From UBA3478 sp049596955 (GTDB lineage: Bacteria > Bacteroidota > Bacteroidia > Flavobacteriales > Flavobacteriaceae): DNA of 17,344 nt. The notes beneath the pieces were generated by a model, which did not search any database, had not been told where the DNA came from, and was given only the letters and a program-made list of their open reading frames with translations. The translations under genes and the position numbers were made by a program. The stretch spans positions 1-17,344 of the forward strand of contig JBMYMD010000027.1 in assembly GCA_049596955.1 (NCBI GenBank), given 5' to 3'. Shown here one piece after another: positions 1-7,754 of this stretch; positions within the stretch are counted from its first letter, which is position 1; the number at the start of each line of letters is the position of its first letter.

Positions 1-816
1 GACATCGATAATGATGGCGTATTGAACGAAAATGATAATTGCCCAACAACTGAAAGTGGTGCAATTGTCGATGTAGATGGATGTCAGGTATTCTCTTTAC
101 CAGCTAATGCCTTTACTGTTAAAACCGTTGCTGAAACTTGTAGTGAGAATAACAATGGTCAAATAATCATTGACACCAACCTTTCACAAGAGGTTAAGGT
201 AACACTACTAAATGATATCGAAGAGGTCATTACCAGTGAAGTATTTACAAGTACTTATACGTTTGACAACATTAATGCAGGGGCATATGAAGTGCGCTTG
301 AGCATAAATGAGATTCCTGATTACAGCAGAAGTTACGGCGTTATGGTAGGTGAGCCTGAACCATTAAGCGTTCAAACCGTAATGAATAATTCAGACGAGA
401 TAACACTGCAATTACAAGGAGCATCTACTTACACTATCAAAGTGAATGAAGAAACCTTTGTCACATCAGAGAGTGAAATTACCTTGAGTTTAAATCAAAT
501 TGAAAATCAAATTGAAATCAGTTCTGATTTGGATTGTCAAGGAAGTATCATGAAGAAAATAGTTTTAAGCGAAAAACTATTTGTATATCCAAACCCAGTG
601 AGAGACGGAATAGTTAATATTTACTTAGGTTCTGTAGAAAAAGAAACTGCGGTTGTAAGTATTTATCAACTCAATGGTAAGGCCGTTTACCGAAAAGCTC
701 AAGATGCTGACAACGGATATATTTCAAGTAATATTTCGAGATTAGCTCCTGGACTCTACATCTTAAATGTAGAAGCAGAAGACACCGTTCAACAATATAA
801 AATCATCAAGAAATGA
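1..816 (+). CDS. C-terminal part of secreted T9SS cargo protein with TSP3 repeat (5' end outside window)
   Basis: The frame is open from base 1, so the start lies upstream; 271 residues are visible. Residues 1-15 (DIDNDGVLNENDNCP) form a thrombospondin type 3 calcium-binding repeat with the usual alternating Asp/Asn and Cys-Pro. A beta-rich region of about 150 residues follows, opening with a Cys/Asn-Asn-Gly motif (TCSENNNGQI) often found just before sorting domains in this phylum. The last 80 residues are a type A T9SS sorting domain: VYPNPVRDG, then LAPGLYILNV and a Lys-Lys end. Proteins with this tail are exported across the outer membrane by the type IX system, usually anchored on the surface or released. 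The catalytic or binding domain is not visible, so substrate and function are unknown. The stop overlaps the next start (ATGA), implying co-transcription and translational coupling with the lipoprotein. Confidence 0.9.
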   Translation, partial: DIDNDGVLNENDNCPTTESGAIVDVDGCQVFSLPANAFTVKTVAETCSENNNGQIIIDTNLSQEVKVTLLNDIEEVITSEVFTSTYTFDNINAGAYEVRLSINEIPDYSRSYGVMVGEPEPLSVQTVMNNSDEITLQLQGASTYTIKVNEETFVTSESEITLSLNQIENQIEISSDLDCQGSIMKKIVLSEKLFVYPNPVRDGIVNIYLGSVEKETAVVSIYQLNGKAVYRKAQDADNGYISSNISRLAPGLYILNVEAEDTVQQYKIIKK

Positions 817-1559
817 AAATAAGCAAACAACTTTTAGGATTAATTACACCAATAGCCTTAATGATTTCGTGCTCCGGAGGTGGAGACGGTGGAACTACCG
901 ATAACGATCCTGTAACAGATAATGATCCTATAGCAGTACCAGACCCTAAAGCAGCATCTTTGGTATTTCCAGAAGACAATACCACTTGTTTAGAAGGAGA
1001 ATCTGTAAATGCAAATTTTAGCTCTATCACTTTTGACTGGAGTGATGCTCAAGATACAGACACCTACACGCTGCATGTTACCAATATGGAGACCAATGCA
1101 GTGGTATTCAACCTAGCCGTTAACGACGGATCAGAACGAACACTACAAGTAGAAAAAGGAAAACCTTTTTCTTGGTATATCATCTCGAGAGCATCAGGAA
1201 CGACTGCCACAGCACAGAGTGCCACTTTTAAGTTTTACAATGCTGGTGATGGAATTGAAAATTATGCTCCATTTCCAGCAGAAGCAGTTCAGCCAGCTCG
1301 AGGTGCTACACTAAGTGGGGTTACCACAGTAAACTTAGAGTGGGAGGCATCAGATGTAGATGATGACATCGTTTCTTTTGAGGTTTTTATGAGTACCGCA
1401 GCCGAATCAGTTGGAGACAATCCCATAGGAACAACTGAAGCTAATACTTTAGAAGGAATCGAAGTAAGTGCAGGAAACACCTATTATTGGATGGTAGACA
1501 CTACTGATAGTCAAGGTAATTTGTCTCAATCTGAAGTTTTCGAATTCAGAGTGAATTAA
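813..1559 (+). CDS. Lipoprotein with two fibronectin-III-like domains
   Basis: The 248-residue product has a lipoprotein signal peptide ending in LMISC (Cys20), followed by a flexible Gly/Asp/Pro-rich linker with the repeated unit TDNDP. Two beta-sandwich domains of fibronectin III type follow. The first (about residues 48-143) has the FDWSDAQDTDTYTLHV pattern, and the second (about 150-247) has NLEWEASDVDDDIVSFEV and ends with YYWMVDTTDSQGN. No catalytic motif is visible. It should sit in the outer membrane and bind a partner protein or carbohydrate, but that is inferred only from fold. The start ATG overlaps the stop of the upstream T9SS cargo gene by 4 bp, so the two are probably made together and may act together at the surface. 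The ribonuclease HII gene begins 11 bp downstream. Confidence 0.85.
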   Translation: MKISKQLLGLITPIALMISCSGGGDGGTTDNDPVTDNDPIAVPDPKAASLVFPEDNTTCLEGESVNANFSSITFDWSDAQDTDTYTLHVTNMETNAVVFNLAVNDGSERTLQVEKGKPFSWYIISRASGTTATAQSATFKFYNAGDGIENYAPFPAEAVQPARGATLSGVTTVNLEWEASDVDDDIVSFEVFMSTAAESVGDNPIGTTEANTLEGIEVSAGNTYYWMVDTTDSQGNLSQSEVFEFRVN

Positions 1560-1570
1560 ATCCTTTAAAG

Positions 1571-2161
1571 TTGAAGCTTCTTCGGTGTTATTCAGATAAG
1601 AATGAATTCGAAGCAGGAATAGATGAAGCAGGCCGAGGTTGTTTAGCCGGGCCTGTAACCGCCGCAGCCGTGGTCATGCCTCCTAATTGTAATTTAGGCA
1701 CGCTAGATGATTCAAAGAAACTGAGCAAAGAACAGCGATTTGAGCTAAGACCTATTATCGAAAAAGAAGCATTAGCCTATAGCGTAGTGCATATTTCTCA
1801 TCGTGTAATCGATGAAATAAATATTCTTCAAGCTACATTTAAAGCCATGCATCAGTGTGTGGATAAGTTAAGCATTCGACCAGACCTTCTACTTATTGAT
1901 GGCAATCGATTTCCAGCATATCTTGGGATTGTACACCAATGTATTGTCAAAGGAGATGCCAAGTATCAAAGTATAGCTGCTGCCTCTATTTTGGCTAAAA
2001 CCTACAGGGATGAATACATGGAGAAATTGCATCGAAAGCATCCTCAATACGACTGGATTTCAAACAAAGGCTATCCCACAAACAAGCACCGGTCGGCCAT
2101 TATAGAATTTGGTCCTACTAAATACCACCGCACATCTTTCAAATTAATCAAAGAACAATAG
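1571..2161 (+). CDS. rnhB: Ribonuclease HII
   Basis: Endonuclease that cuts the RNA strand of RNA-DNA hybrids, including single ribonucleotides in DNA (ribonucleotide excision repair); it acts in the cytoplasm. The 196-residue length is usual. The signature AGIDEAGRGCLAGPV is at residues 15-29, with Asp18 and Glu19 as metal ligands. The other acidic active-site residues are Asp110 (LLLIDGN) and Asp147 (AKTYRDEYM). The Lys/Tyr/Ser region KYQSIAAASILAK and a C-terminal KYHRTSF are also present. The start is taken as TTG at 1571, because this gives the short N-terminus typical of relatives and I see no ATG or GTG in frame between it and the end of the previous gene; a start slightly upstream is not excluded. 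It lies 11 bp after the lipoprotein gene, apparently in the same transcript. Confidence 0.95.
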   Translation: MKLLRCYSDKNEFEAGIDEAGRGCLAGPVTAAAVVMPPNCNLGTLDDSKKLSKEQRFELRPIIEKEALAYSVVHISHRVIDEINILQATFKAMHQCVDKLSIRPDLLLIDGNRFPAYLGIVHQCIVKGDAKYQSIAAASILAKTYRDEYMEKLHRKHPQYDWISNKGYPTNKHRSAIIEFGPTKYHRTSFKLIKEQ

Positions 2162-2169
2162 TAACTTTG
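2137..2169 (+). promoter_or_regulatory. Possible promoter (TTTC / TAACTTTG) abutting the 2174 start codon
   Basis: TAACTTTG at 2162-2169 is an exact match to the Bacteroidota -7 consensus TAnnTTTG. An imperfect -33 element, TTTC at 2137-2140, lies 21 nt upstream. Only 4 nt separate the -7 element from the ATG at 2174, so transcription would begin at or next to the start codon. It overlaps the end of rnhB. Confidence 0.45.
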
Positions 2170-2173
2170 TGCT

Positions 2174-3925
2174 ATGAATAAAAGCTTTTTTAGAGGTTGT
2201 ATTCTCAGCCTAATCTTTGTTTTTAGTTGTAACCCCGACCCAAAACAGCCCACATCAGATCTTTCCTATCTTCCAAAGGACGCAGAGTTATTTACCCAAG
2301 TAAACAGCTGGAATGCATTTAAAGATAAACTCCAAGAGGTTGACATCTTGAACTATGTGCAAACCGAGTTCATCAACCAAAAATCCTTTCAAAATTTATC
2401 TGATTTAAGTTCTCTAAATACAGACGGAGAAATATTAATAGGGCTTTACAATAAAGGTAGAAAAGAACAAGACTTCTTGGCTGTAACTTCAGTTAAAGAA
2501 CAATATCTCGAATTGCCTTTTACACTTGAGCAGACAGAAGATTATGAACAGTGTGTTATAAAGACATACCGATCAATGACCAAGACTTTATATAGCATAG
2601 AAATAAATGATAAAATTTTAATCAGTTCATCGCGCATCATCATTGAAGAAAGTTGTCGTGCAGCAGGAACTTGGCCCAGTGATGAAAAGCTCGACAAGCT
2701 ATACCATTCAGCTGATAAAAAAGTCGATTTTAACCTTTATTACAAATCAGATAACTCCTTAAAAACACTAAAAAACAACCCTCTTGAATCACTTAAAAAT
2801 TTATGGATTGGTCTCGATTTTTCTATTACCAATAACGGAATTCAAGCCATAGGCGCCGCTTGGCCTTTGGATGAACGAACCAATTTTTACTCCAAATACT
2901 TAAATCAAAAGCCTCGTGTTTTCGAAAGTCTTCAGAGTACACCAAAAAACATCCTTAACGTAAAGAATTACTCTTATCCTGAATCGACAAATGAAGCAGC
3001 AACAGATTTTGGCATTCAAGAACTTAGTTTAACCCAAACTAAAAGTGGTGATGGACTTTACGTTTATGGAAAAAATTTTATAAGCTTTTCGAAAATAATT
3101 AGCGACAACAGCAAATTGGAACAAGATTATCTCGGACGGGAAATCCTAAAATTAGACGATAACATCCCTTCACTTGAGTTTCTCAAGGCTTATGGGTATA
3201 GCGCTGATTTCAACTTCAGCTGCGCCATAAATGATGGTTATTTCTTTTCAGATAAAAAGGCCGCAGTTCAAGAATTCATCAAACTCAACAAAACCGAAGA
3301 TACTTTCGACAAACAATTGTTGTATAAATCTATTCGCACCCAACTTTTTTCAGAAAGTCATGTAGACAACATTAGTGTTAAGGGTGATTACAGTAGCAGT
3401 CTTCAGCTCAAAGCCGAAGATTACTATCACATTCTAAACCTTTCTATACAAAAGAATATTTTGAAGAAAAAAGAAGTTGAGATTACCCCTGTTATCAATT
3501 TAAGCGTGTCCAATAACATCATTTCAAGACCTCAATTCGTAAGTAATCATTACACTAAAAAAGCTGAAATAGTTTTCCAAGACGAAGATTATAATTTACA
3601 ACGCTTGAGCATTGAGGGGTCTGAGGTACACGAAAAGATAACGCTCGATGGTCCTATACAAAGTGAAATTTACGAAGTTGATCGCTTTAAAAACAATAAA
3701 TATCAACTGGCATTTTGTACAGACAAAAGTCTTTATTTAATAGATCGTAACGGTAAAAATGTAGCTCCATTTCCAATCAGGACTAATGGTCTTCCTCTTA
3801 AAAATCTGGCCGTATTTGATTACGACAACAATAGAAATTATCGCTTTTTTATAACCCAAAACGAACAACTACACGTCTATGATGCACAGGGTAAAAAAGT
3901 AAGGGGATTTAATTATATATTCTAA
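2174..3925 (+). CDS. N-terminal part of a large lipoprotein, split by a frameshift
   Basis: This segment encodes 583 residues before a premature stop. The signal peptide has a lipobox ending FVFSC (Cys19). The mature part opens with LSYLPKDAELFTQVNSW, a pattern I associate with large Bacteroidota lipoproteins that begin with 'leucine-x-Pro-x-(N/D)A' followed by a valine-rich strand; the family has no known function to me. From about residue 500 there are propeller-like repeats of about 45 residues, each with a hydrophobic strand followed by Asp/Gly turns (LYLIDRNGK, LHVYDAQGK). The same repeats continue in the +1 frame after the stop, so the intact protein would have about 777-778 residues. 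A genuine mutation, an assembly or base-calling error, or recent pseudogenisation would all explain it. No enzyme motif is seen. The start ATG follows rnhB by 12 bp. Confidence 0.8.
   Translation: MNKSFFRGCILSLIFVFSCNPDPKQPTSDLSYLPKDAELFTQVNSWNAFKDKLQEVDILNYVQTEFINQKSFQNLSDLSSLNTDGEILIGLYNKGRKEQDFLAVTSVKEQYLELPFTLEQTEDYEQCVIKTYRSMTKTLYSIEINDKILISSSRIIIEESCRAAGTWPSDEKLDKLYHSADKKVDFNLYYKSDNSLKTLKNNPLESLKNLWIGLDFSITNNGIQAIGAAWPLDERTNFYSKYLNQKPRVFESLQSTPKNILNVKNYSYPESTNEAATDFGIQELSLTQTKSGDGLYVYGKNFISFSKIISDNSKLEQDYLGREILKLDDNIPSLEFLKAYGYSADFNFSCAINDGYFFSDKKAAVQEFIKLNKTEDTFDKQLLYKSIRTQLFSESHVDNISVKGDYSSSLQLKAEDYYHILNLSIQKNILKKKEVEITPVINLSVSNNIISRPQFVSNHYTKKAEIVFQDEDYNLQRLSIEGSEVHEKITLDGPIQSEIYEVDRFKNNKYQLAFCTDKSLYLIDRNGKNVAPFPIRTNGLPLKNLAVFDYDNNRNYRFFITQNEQLHVYDAQGKKVRGFNYIF
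3903..3925 (+). other. Frameshift site in a short TA run
   Basis: The upstream frame ends at TAA 3923-3925, while the downstream frame is open only after TAA 3900-3902, so the shift must fall between these points. The short run TATATAT at 3914-3920 is the likely place. Restoring one TA unit, or dropping one base, joins GFNY to YSNNSSIQSEV without a stop and continues the repeat pattern. The needed change is +1 (equivalently -2). Confidence 0.8.
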
Positions 3926-4508
3926 CAATTCAAGCATTCAATCTGAGGTCAAACACCATCGACTGAAAAATAAAGATTATTTGGTTTTCGCCTTGAATAA
4001 TGGGGAATTGAAAATTCTTCATCGAAACGGAAAGGAGCGAATAAAAGTCAATAAAGTTTTTAATTTTTCAAACAATCCTATTGAAGTCTATCAAGACAAA
4101 TTCACTTTTACAGACCAAGAAGGTATTCTTCATCAAATCGATACCAAAGGTCAACATTCGCAGTTGGATTTTGAGAAATCCGAATTTCACTTTTTTGATG
4201 CCAGGCAAGAGTACAAGGTTTTTTTAGACAATCATAGAGCGCATATCAATAACTCCAAGAATATTCTATTACCGATAGGAATATATGACCGTCCTCAACT
4301 TTTTAAAATCAAAGGCAATTCTTTTGTGTTTTTTCTGAATAGCAGTAATAGTGAAATCTATGCCTATGATAGCGAAGGTGTTAAAATGGAAGGTTTTCCT
4401 GTAATAGGGCAATCTTTAATTGATTTAAAAGACATCGACAAAGACAAAAAATTGGAATTCATTACCCTAGACGATCAAAAAACGCTTTCGATCTATCGGA
4501 TGGAATAA
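3918..4508 (+). pseudogene. C-terminal part of the split propeller-like lipoprotein
   Basis: This is the continuation, in the +1 frame, of the lipoprotein that starts at 2174. It has no signal peptide and no convincing start of its own; the first possible start is a TTG at 3981, inside the homologous repeat. The repeats seen before the break go on here: LKILHRNGKE, LHQIDTKGQ, IYAYDSEGVKMEGFPVIG and a final IDKDKKLEFITLDDQ strand-turn-strand unit, spaced about 40-50 residues apart. The pattern suggests beta-propeller blades, so the break would leave the upstream product with an incomplete propeller. If the break is real, this part is probably not translated. The last 47 bp overlap the 3' end of lipB on the other strand. 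Confidence 0.7.
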
Positions 4509-5199
4509 ATTCAACCTCAAAAAGATGGGCAAAATGTTGGACTAGCGCATCTTTGACTTCACTAAGAGTAGGGCAATTGTCTTGAAGTTCTTGTTTCATA
4601 GAGGTCACTGCCTTACCCTGAATGCCGCAGGGAACCATCATATCAAAAAAACGCATATCTGGCTCAACATTTAACGCAAATCCGTGCATGGTCACCCATC
4701 TAGAAGCTCTAATTCCCATGGCACAAATTTTACGTGCTTTGGAAGTGTTTACATCCAACCACACTCCCGTTTCTCCAGAAGAACGTTCAGCCTGAATTGA
4801 AAAATCTTTCAATGTCAAAATAATAATCTCTTCTAAAAACCTTAAGTATTTGTGAATGTCACTGAAGAAATGATCCAAATCTAAAATGGGGTATCCTACA
4901 ATTTGGCCTGGGCCGTGATAGGTGATGTCACCTCCCCTATTGATTTTGTAAAAGGCGGCTTTTTGCTCAGACAACTCAGCATTACTGATGAGTAAATTTG
5001 AGAAGTCTCCACTTTTACCAAGGGTGAAAACGTGATCGTGCTCAACAAATAAAAGGTGATTTGAGGTAAGGTGCTGAGCGTTTTGTCTTCTATTGGCAAT
5101 CTTCTGATCAACCGTTTCTTTAAACAACAATTCTTGAAAATCCCAAGTTTCTTTATAATCTCTTCGGCCTAGATCTTCAATGAGCACCTTTTTATTCAT
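4462..5199 (-). CDS. lipB: Octanoyl-[acyl-carrier-protein]:protein N-octanoyltransferase (LipB)
   Basis: Moves the octanoyl group from acyl carrier protein to lysines of lipoyl domains (pyruvate and 2-oxoglutarate dehydrogenases, glycine cleavage H protein), the first step of de novo lipoylation before LipA. With the ATG at 5199 the protein has 245 residues. The signature RGGDITYHGPGQ is at residues 88-99. The catalytic pair are Cys191 (VPCGIQGKAVTS) and Lys157 (ARKICAMGIR); the 34-residue spacing equals that of the E. coli pair Cys169/Lys135. A GTG two codons upstream (5205) is also possible, but it falls inside a TAnnTTTG element, so I prefer the ATG. The 3' end overlaps the convergent lipoprotein gene by 47 bp, and the 5957 lipoprotein gene lies just upstream on the same strand. 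Confidence 0.95.
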   Translation of the reverse strand: MNKKVLIEDLGRRDYKETWDFQELLFKETVDQKIANRRQNAQHLTSNHLLFVEHDHVFTLGKSGDFSNLLISNAELSEQKAAFYKINRGGDITYHGPGQIVGYPILDLDHFFSDIHKYLRFLEEIIILTLKDFSIQAERSSGETGVWLDVNTSKARKICAMGIRASRWVTMHGFALNVEPDMRFFDMMVPCGIQGKAVTSMKQELQDNCPTLSEVKDALVQHFAHLFEVEFIPSDRSKAFFDRLG

Positions 5200-5204
5200 C
5201 CCCA

Positions 5205-5212
5205 CAAAAATA
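5205..5212 (-). promoter_or_regulatory. -7 element TATTTTTG directly before lipB
   Basis: On the minus strand TATTTTTG matches TAnnTTTG exactly and ends 5 nt before the lipB ATG at 5199. No -33 TTG was found at the usual distance. If used, the transcript would start almost at the start codon. It also argues against the alternative GTG at 5205. Confidence 0.4.
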
Positions 5213-5225
5213 AGGATAAAGCGAC

Positions 5226-5957
5226 CTACTGTTCGAGTATTACTGTGAAATTATACTGTTCAGGATTAGTGGTCAAATCTTGATAATTTACCTCTATTAA
5301 GACCGATTTCATATCTGAACTGAGCTGGGCTCCTTCATAACTTACCGATCTCACTTTGACTGGAAAATTGTATTTCATTTTGTAGGTAGAGGCGTTTAAA
5401 ATCATAGCAGATTCACTTAGGCTATCCAAGGCATTACGAAATAACTCCACATTCTTAATTCGAGCTTTTCGCTCAAATCGATTTCCTTTAAAACTATATG
5501 AAATCTCCACACCATCGTTAGTCACTATTGGCGCACCTTTTGTTCTTTGATCTCCAAAAACAGAACTTTTACTAAACGTTTTAAAGGCATCGCTGACATC
5601 CTCAATTTTTTGAAAATCCGTGAGCATTTCGAATAAAAATAAATCAGCACTTTCATCCATTTGGATTCGCAGACTGTAGGGCTTGAGTTTCATCAACTCT
5701 TCTTGTTCTTTTAACGGTAACTGAGCTATACTATCTCTACTCGCTTCGAGTATATCAGAAAAAACAACCAAAGAGTCTATCTTTTTGACCACCTTATTTT
5801 CTTCATCTGAATTCATACCACCCATCATTTTAATAAACTCTGAACCGTTAAATCCAATGCTGAGCTGACCAGTTTTATCGGAATTGAAAGTTACTTCTTC
5901 AGTAAAAACACAAGAAACCAAAAAAAGGCTTACAAACAGAACTAGAATTTTTCTCAT
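5226..5957 (-). CDS. Lipoprotein of unknown function
   Basis: The 243-residue product has a short lipoprotein signal peptide ending FLVSC (Cys16). I take the ATG at 5957 because the signal peptide then begins MRKILVLF; the GTG at 5975 would only add six residues before it. The mature part is predicted beta-strand and helix mix: an N-terminal strand EEVTFNSDKTGQLSIGF, a charged helical middle (residues 45-110, with DSLVVFSDILEASRDS), and a C-terminal strand pair EVSYSF... and VLIEVNYQDLTT. I recognise no named domain. It lies 26 bp upstream of lipB on the same strand and diverges from lysS with 84 bp between the starts. Its role is unknown; the location would be the outer or inner membrane periplasmic face. 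Confidence 0.8.
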   Translation of the reverse strand: MRKILVLFVSLFLVSCVFTEEVTFNSDKTGQLSIGFNGSEFIKMMGGMNSDEENKVVKKIDSLVVFSDILEASRDSIAQLPLKEQEELMKLKPYSLRIQMDESADLFLFEMLTDFQKIEDVSDAFKTFSKSSVFGDQRTKGAPIVTNDGVEISYSFKGNRFERKARIKNVELFRNALDSLSESAMILNASTYKMKYNFPVKVRSVSYEGAQLSSDMKSVLIEVNYQDLTTNPEQYNFTVILEQ

Positions 5958-6016
5958 GACGTATTTATTACTCACTAGGAATGAATCTAAAAATATATTT
6001 TTTCGACAACATATGT

Positions 6017-6024
6017 TACTTTTG
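6017..6024 (+). promoter_or_regulatory. -7 element TACTTTTG upstream of lysS
   Basis: Exact match to TAnnTTTG, ending 17 nt before the lysS ATG. I could not find a clear -33 TTTG at the expected distance, where the sequence is an AT run. It lies in the 84-bp divergent gap between lysS and the 5957 lipoprotein gene. Confidence 0.45.
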
Positions 6025-6041
6025 CCCTACAAAATTATCTT

Positions 6042-7733
6042 ATGCCTTTGTCAGAACAAGAAGTTGTCAGAAGAGAGAAGTTAGCGAAACTTCGAGAGTT
6101 AAATGTCAATCCTTATCCGGCTGAGTTATTTCCGGTCACGCACCTTTCAGATGAGATAAAATCCGATTTTAAAGACGCTACTGAAGTAGTTATAGCGGGT
6201 AGACTCATGTCTCGTCGAATTCAAGGTAAAGCCTCATTTGCCGAACTTCAAGACAGTGCGGGTAGAATTCAGGTGTATTTTAACAGAGATGAGATATGTA
6301 CTGAAGAAGATAAAAGCAAATACAACGAAGTCTATAAAAAGCTTTTAGACATCGGAGATATTATAGGAATTAAAGGCACCTTATTTACTACCCAGGTAGG
6401 TGAAAAAACAGTTATGGTAAAGGACTTTACCCTTTTGAGTAAATCTCTTAAACCATTGCCTTTACCTAAAGAAGATGCAGAAGGTAAAGTTTATGACGAG
6501 TTCAATGATCCAGAATTAAGATATCGTCAGCGCTATGTCGATTTAGTGGTCAATCCTTCGGTCAAAGAAACCTTTATAAAACGAACGAAAATTACAAACA
6601 CTATTCGTTCTTTTTTTAATAAAAAGGGATATCTAGAAGTAGAAACACCTATTCTTCAACCCATTCCAGGAGGGGCATCTGCAAGACCTTTTATCACCCA
6701 CCACAATGCATTAAATATTCCGCTTTACCTCAGAATTGCGAATGAATTATATTTAAAGCGCCTTATCGTAGGGGGGTTTGACGGAGTTTATGAGTTCTCA
6801 AAAGACTTTAGAAATGAAGGCATGGATCGAACTCACAATCCTGAATTTACCGTAATGGAGCTTTATGTCGCCTACAAAGATTATTTCTGGATGATGGAGA
6901 CCACTGAACAACTGCTAGAGCAAATAGCATTGGACAGCAATGGAGATACCACCGTTGAAGTAGGAGACCAGAAAATAAACTTTAAAGCACCTTACCCGAG
7001 AATACCCATTTTACAGGCGATTGAAACGCACACAGGCCACAATTTGAGCGACAAAAACGAAGACCAGGTCAGGGCAATTGCTGTTGAATTAGGCCTAGAA
7101 GTAGACGACCATATGGGACTGGGTAAACTCATCGATGAAATATTTGGCGAGTGTTGTGAACACCATTACATACAACCCACCTTCATCATTGACTATCCCA
7201 AAGAAATGAGTCCCTTAACAAAGGAGCACAGAGAAGATGAGCGTCTAACCGAACGATTTGAATTAATGGTTAACGGAAAAGAGCTTGCAAATGCCTATTC
7301 AGAGCTCAACGATCCTATTGATCAACGAGCGCGTTTCGAAGATCAACTCAAACTTTCAGAAAAAGGAGATGACGAAGCGATGTTCATCGACCAAGATTTT
7401 TTAAGGGCATTAGAATACGGAATGCCCCCCACCTCTGGAATTGGAATTGGAATTGATCGACTTTGCATGCTCATGACCAACAATAGTTCCATTCAAGAAG
7501 TTTTATTTTTCCCTCAAATGAGACCTGAAAATAAAGTGCAATTGAGTGAAGAAGAGAAAATCATTTTTGATTTGCTTAAAAAAGAAAGCCCACAGCCTAT
7601 TGGAACTGTGAAATCAAATTCAGCATTAAGCGGTAAAAAATGGGACAAGGCATGTAAGAACCTCACCAAAAACAAACTGGTAAAAATTGAGAAAACAGAT
7701 GATCAAGTACTGATTAGTCTTGTCAATTCTTAG
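6042..7733 (+). CDS. lysS: Lysine--tRNA ligase (class II) with C-terminal extension
   Basis: Charges tRNA-Lys with lysine in the cytoplasm. The 563 residues comprise an N-terminal OB-fold anticodon-binding domain (about 47-140, VVIAGRLMSRRIQGKASF), then the class II catalytic core. Motif 1 lies near the sequence KKGYLEVETPILQPIPGGA. Motif 2 is FRNEGMDRTHNPEFT with Arg257. Motif 3 is GIGIGIDR with Arg473. The core ends at FFPQMRPE (about residue 496). Beyond it there is a 67-residue extension that E. coli LysS lacks; it looks like a small winged-helix-type unit (EEEKIIFDLLKKES ... LSGKKWDKACKNL ... LVKIEKTDDQVLISL). I know such tails from other Flavobacteriia LysRS proteins. The DASS transporter gene begins 21 bp downstream. 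Confidence 0.97.
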   Translation: MPLSEQEVVRREKLAKLRELNVNPYPAELFPVTHLSDEIKSDFKDATEVVIAGRLMSRRIQGKASFAELQDSAGRIQVYFNRDEICTEEDKSKYNEVYKKLLDIGDIIGIKGTLFTTQVGEKTVMVKDFTLLSKSLKPLPLPKEDAEGKVYDEFNDPELRYRQRYVDLVVNPSVKETFIKRTKITNTIRSFFNKKGYLEVETPILQPIPGGASARPFITHHNALNIPLYLRIANELYLKRLIVGGFDGVYEFSKDFRNEGMDRTHNPEFTVMELYVAYKDYFWMMETTEQLLEQIALDSNGDTTVEVGDQKINFKAPYPRIPILQAIETHTGHNLSDKNEDQVRAIAVELGLEVDDHMGLGKLIDEIFGECCEHHYIQPTFIIDYPKEMSPLTKEHREDERLTERFELMVNGKELANAYSELNDPIDQRARFEDQLKLSEKGDDEAMFIDQDFLRALEYGMPPTSGIGIGIDRLCMLMTNNSSIQEVLFFPQMRPENKVQLSEEEKIIFDLLKKESPQPIGTVKSNSALSGKKWDKACKNLTKNKLVKIEKTDDQVLISLVNS

Positions 7734-7750
7734 AAAAAAGTTTAGCTTTC
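7720..7750 (+). promoter_or_regulatory. Possible promoter (TTG / TAGCTTTC) abutting the transporter start codon
   Basis: TAGCTTTC at 7743-7750 matches TAnnTTTG except for the last base. A TTG at 7720-7722 lies 20 nt upstream, within the usual -33 spacing. The ATG at 7755 follows after 4 nt. It overlaps the end of lysS, so the transporter could also be read from the lysS transcript. Confidence 0.35.
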
Positions 7751-7754
7751 TGCT

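Noticed and set aside
806..1030. 74-residue minus-strand frame over the lipoprotein start
   Set aside because: It spans the junction of two well-supported plus-strand genes and has no features of its own.
3891..3902. Programmed -1 frameshift at the A6 run (GTAAAAAAGTA)
   Set aside because: The downstream frame needs +1, not -1, and it is closed by TAA at 3900-3902 until after the A run.
7431..7460. Repeated GGAATT units in lysS
   Set aside because: They encode Gly-Ile repeats of class II motif 3 and are explained by coding.
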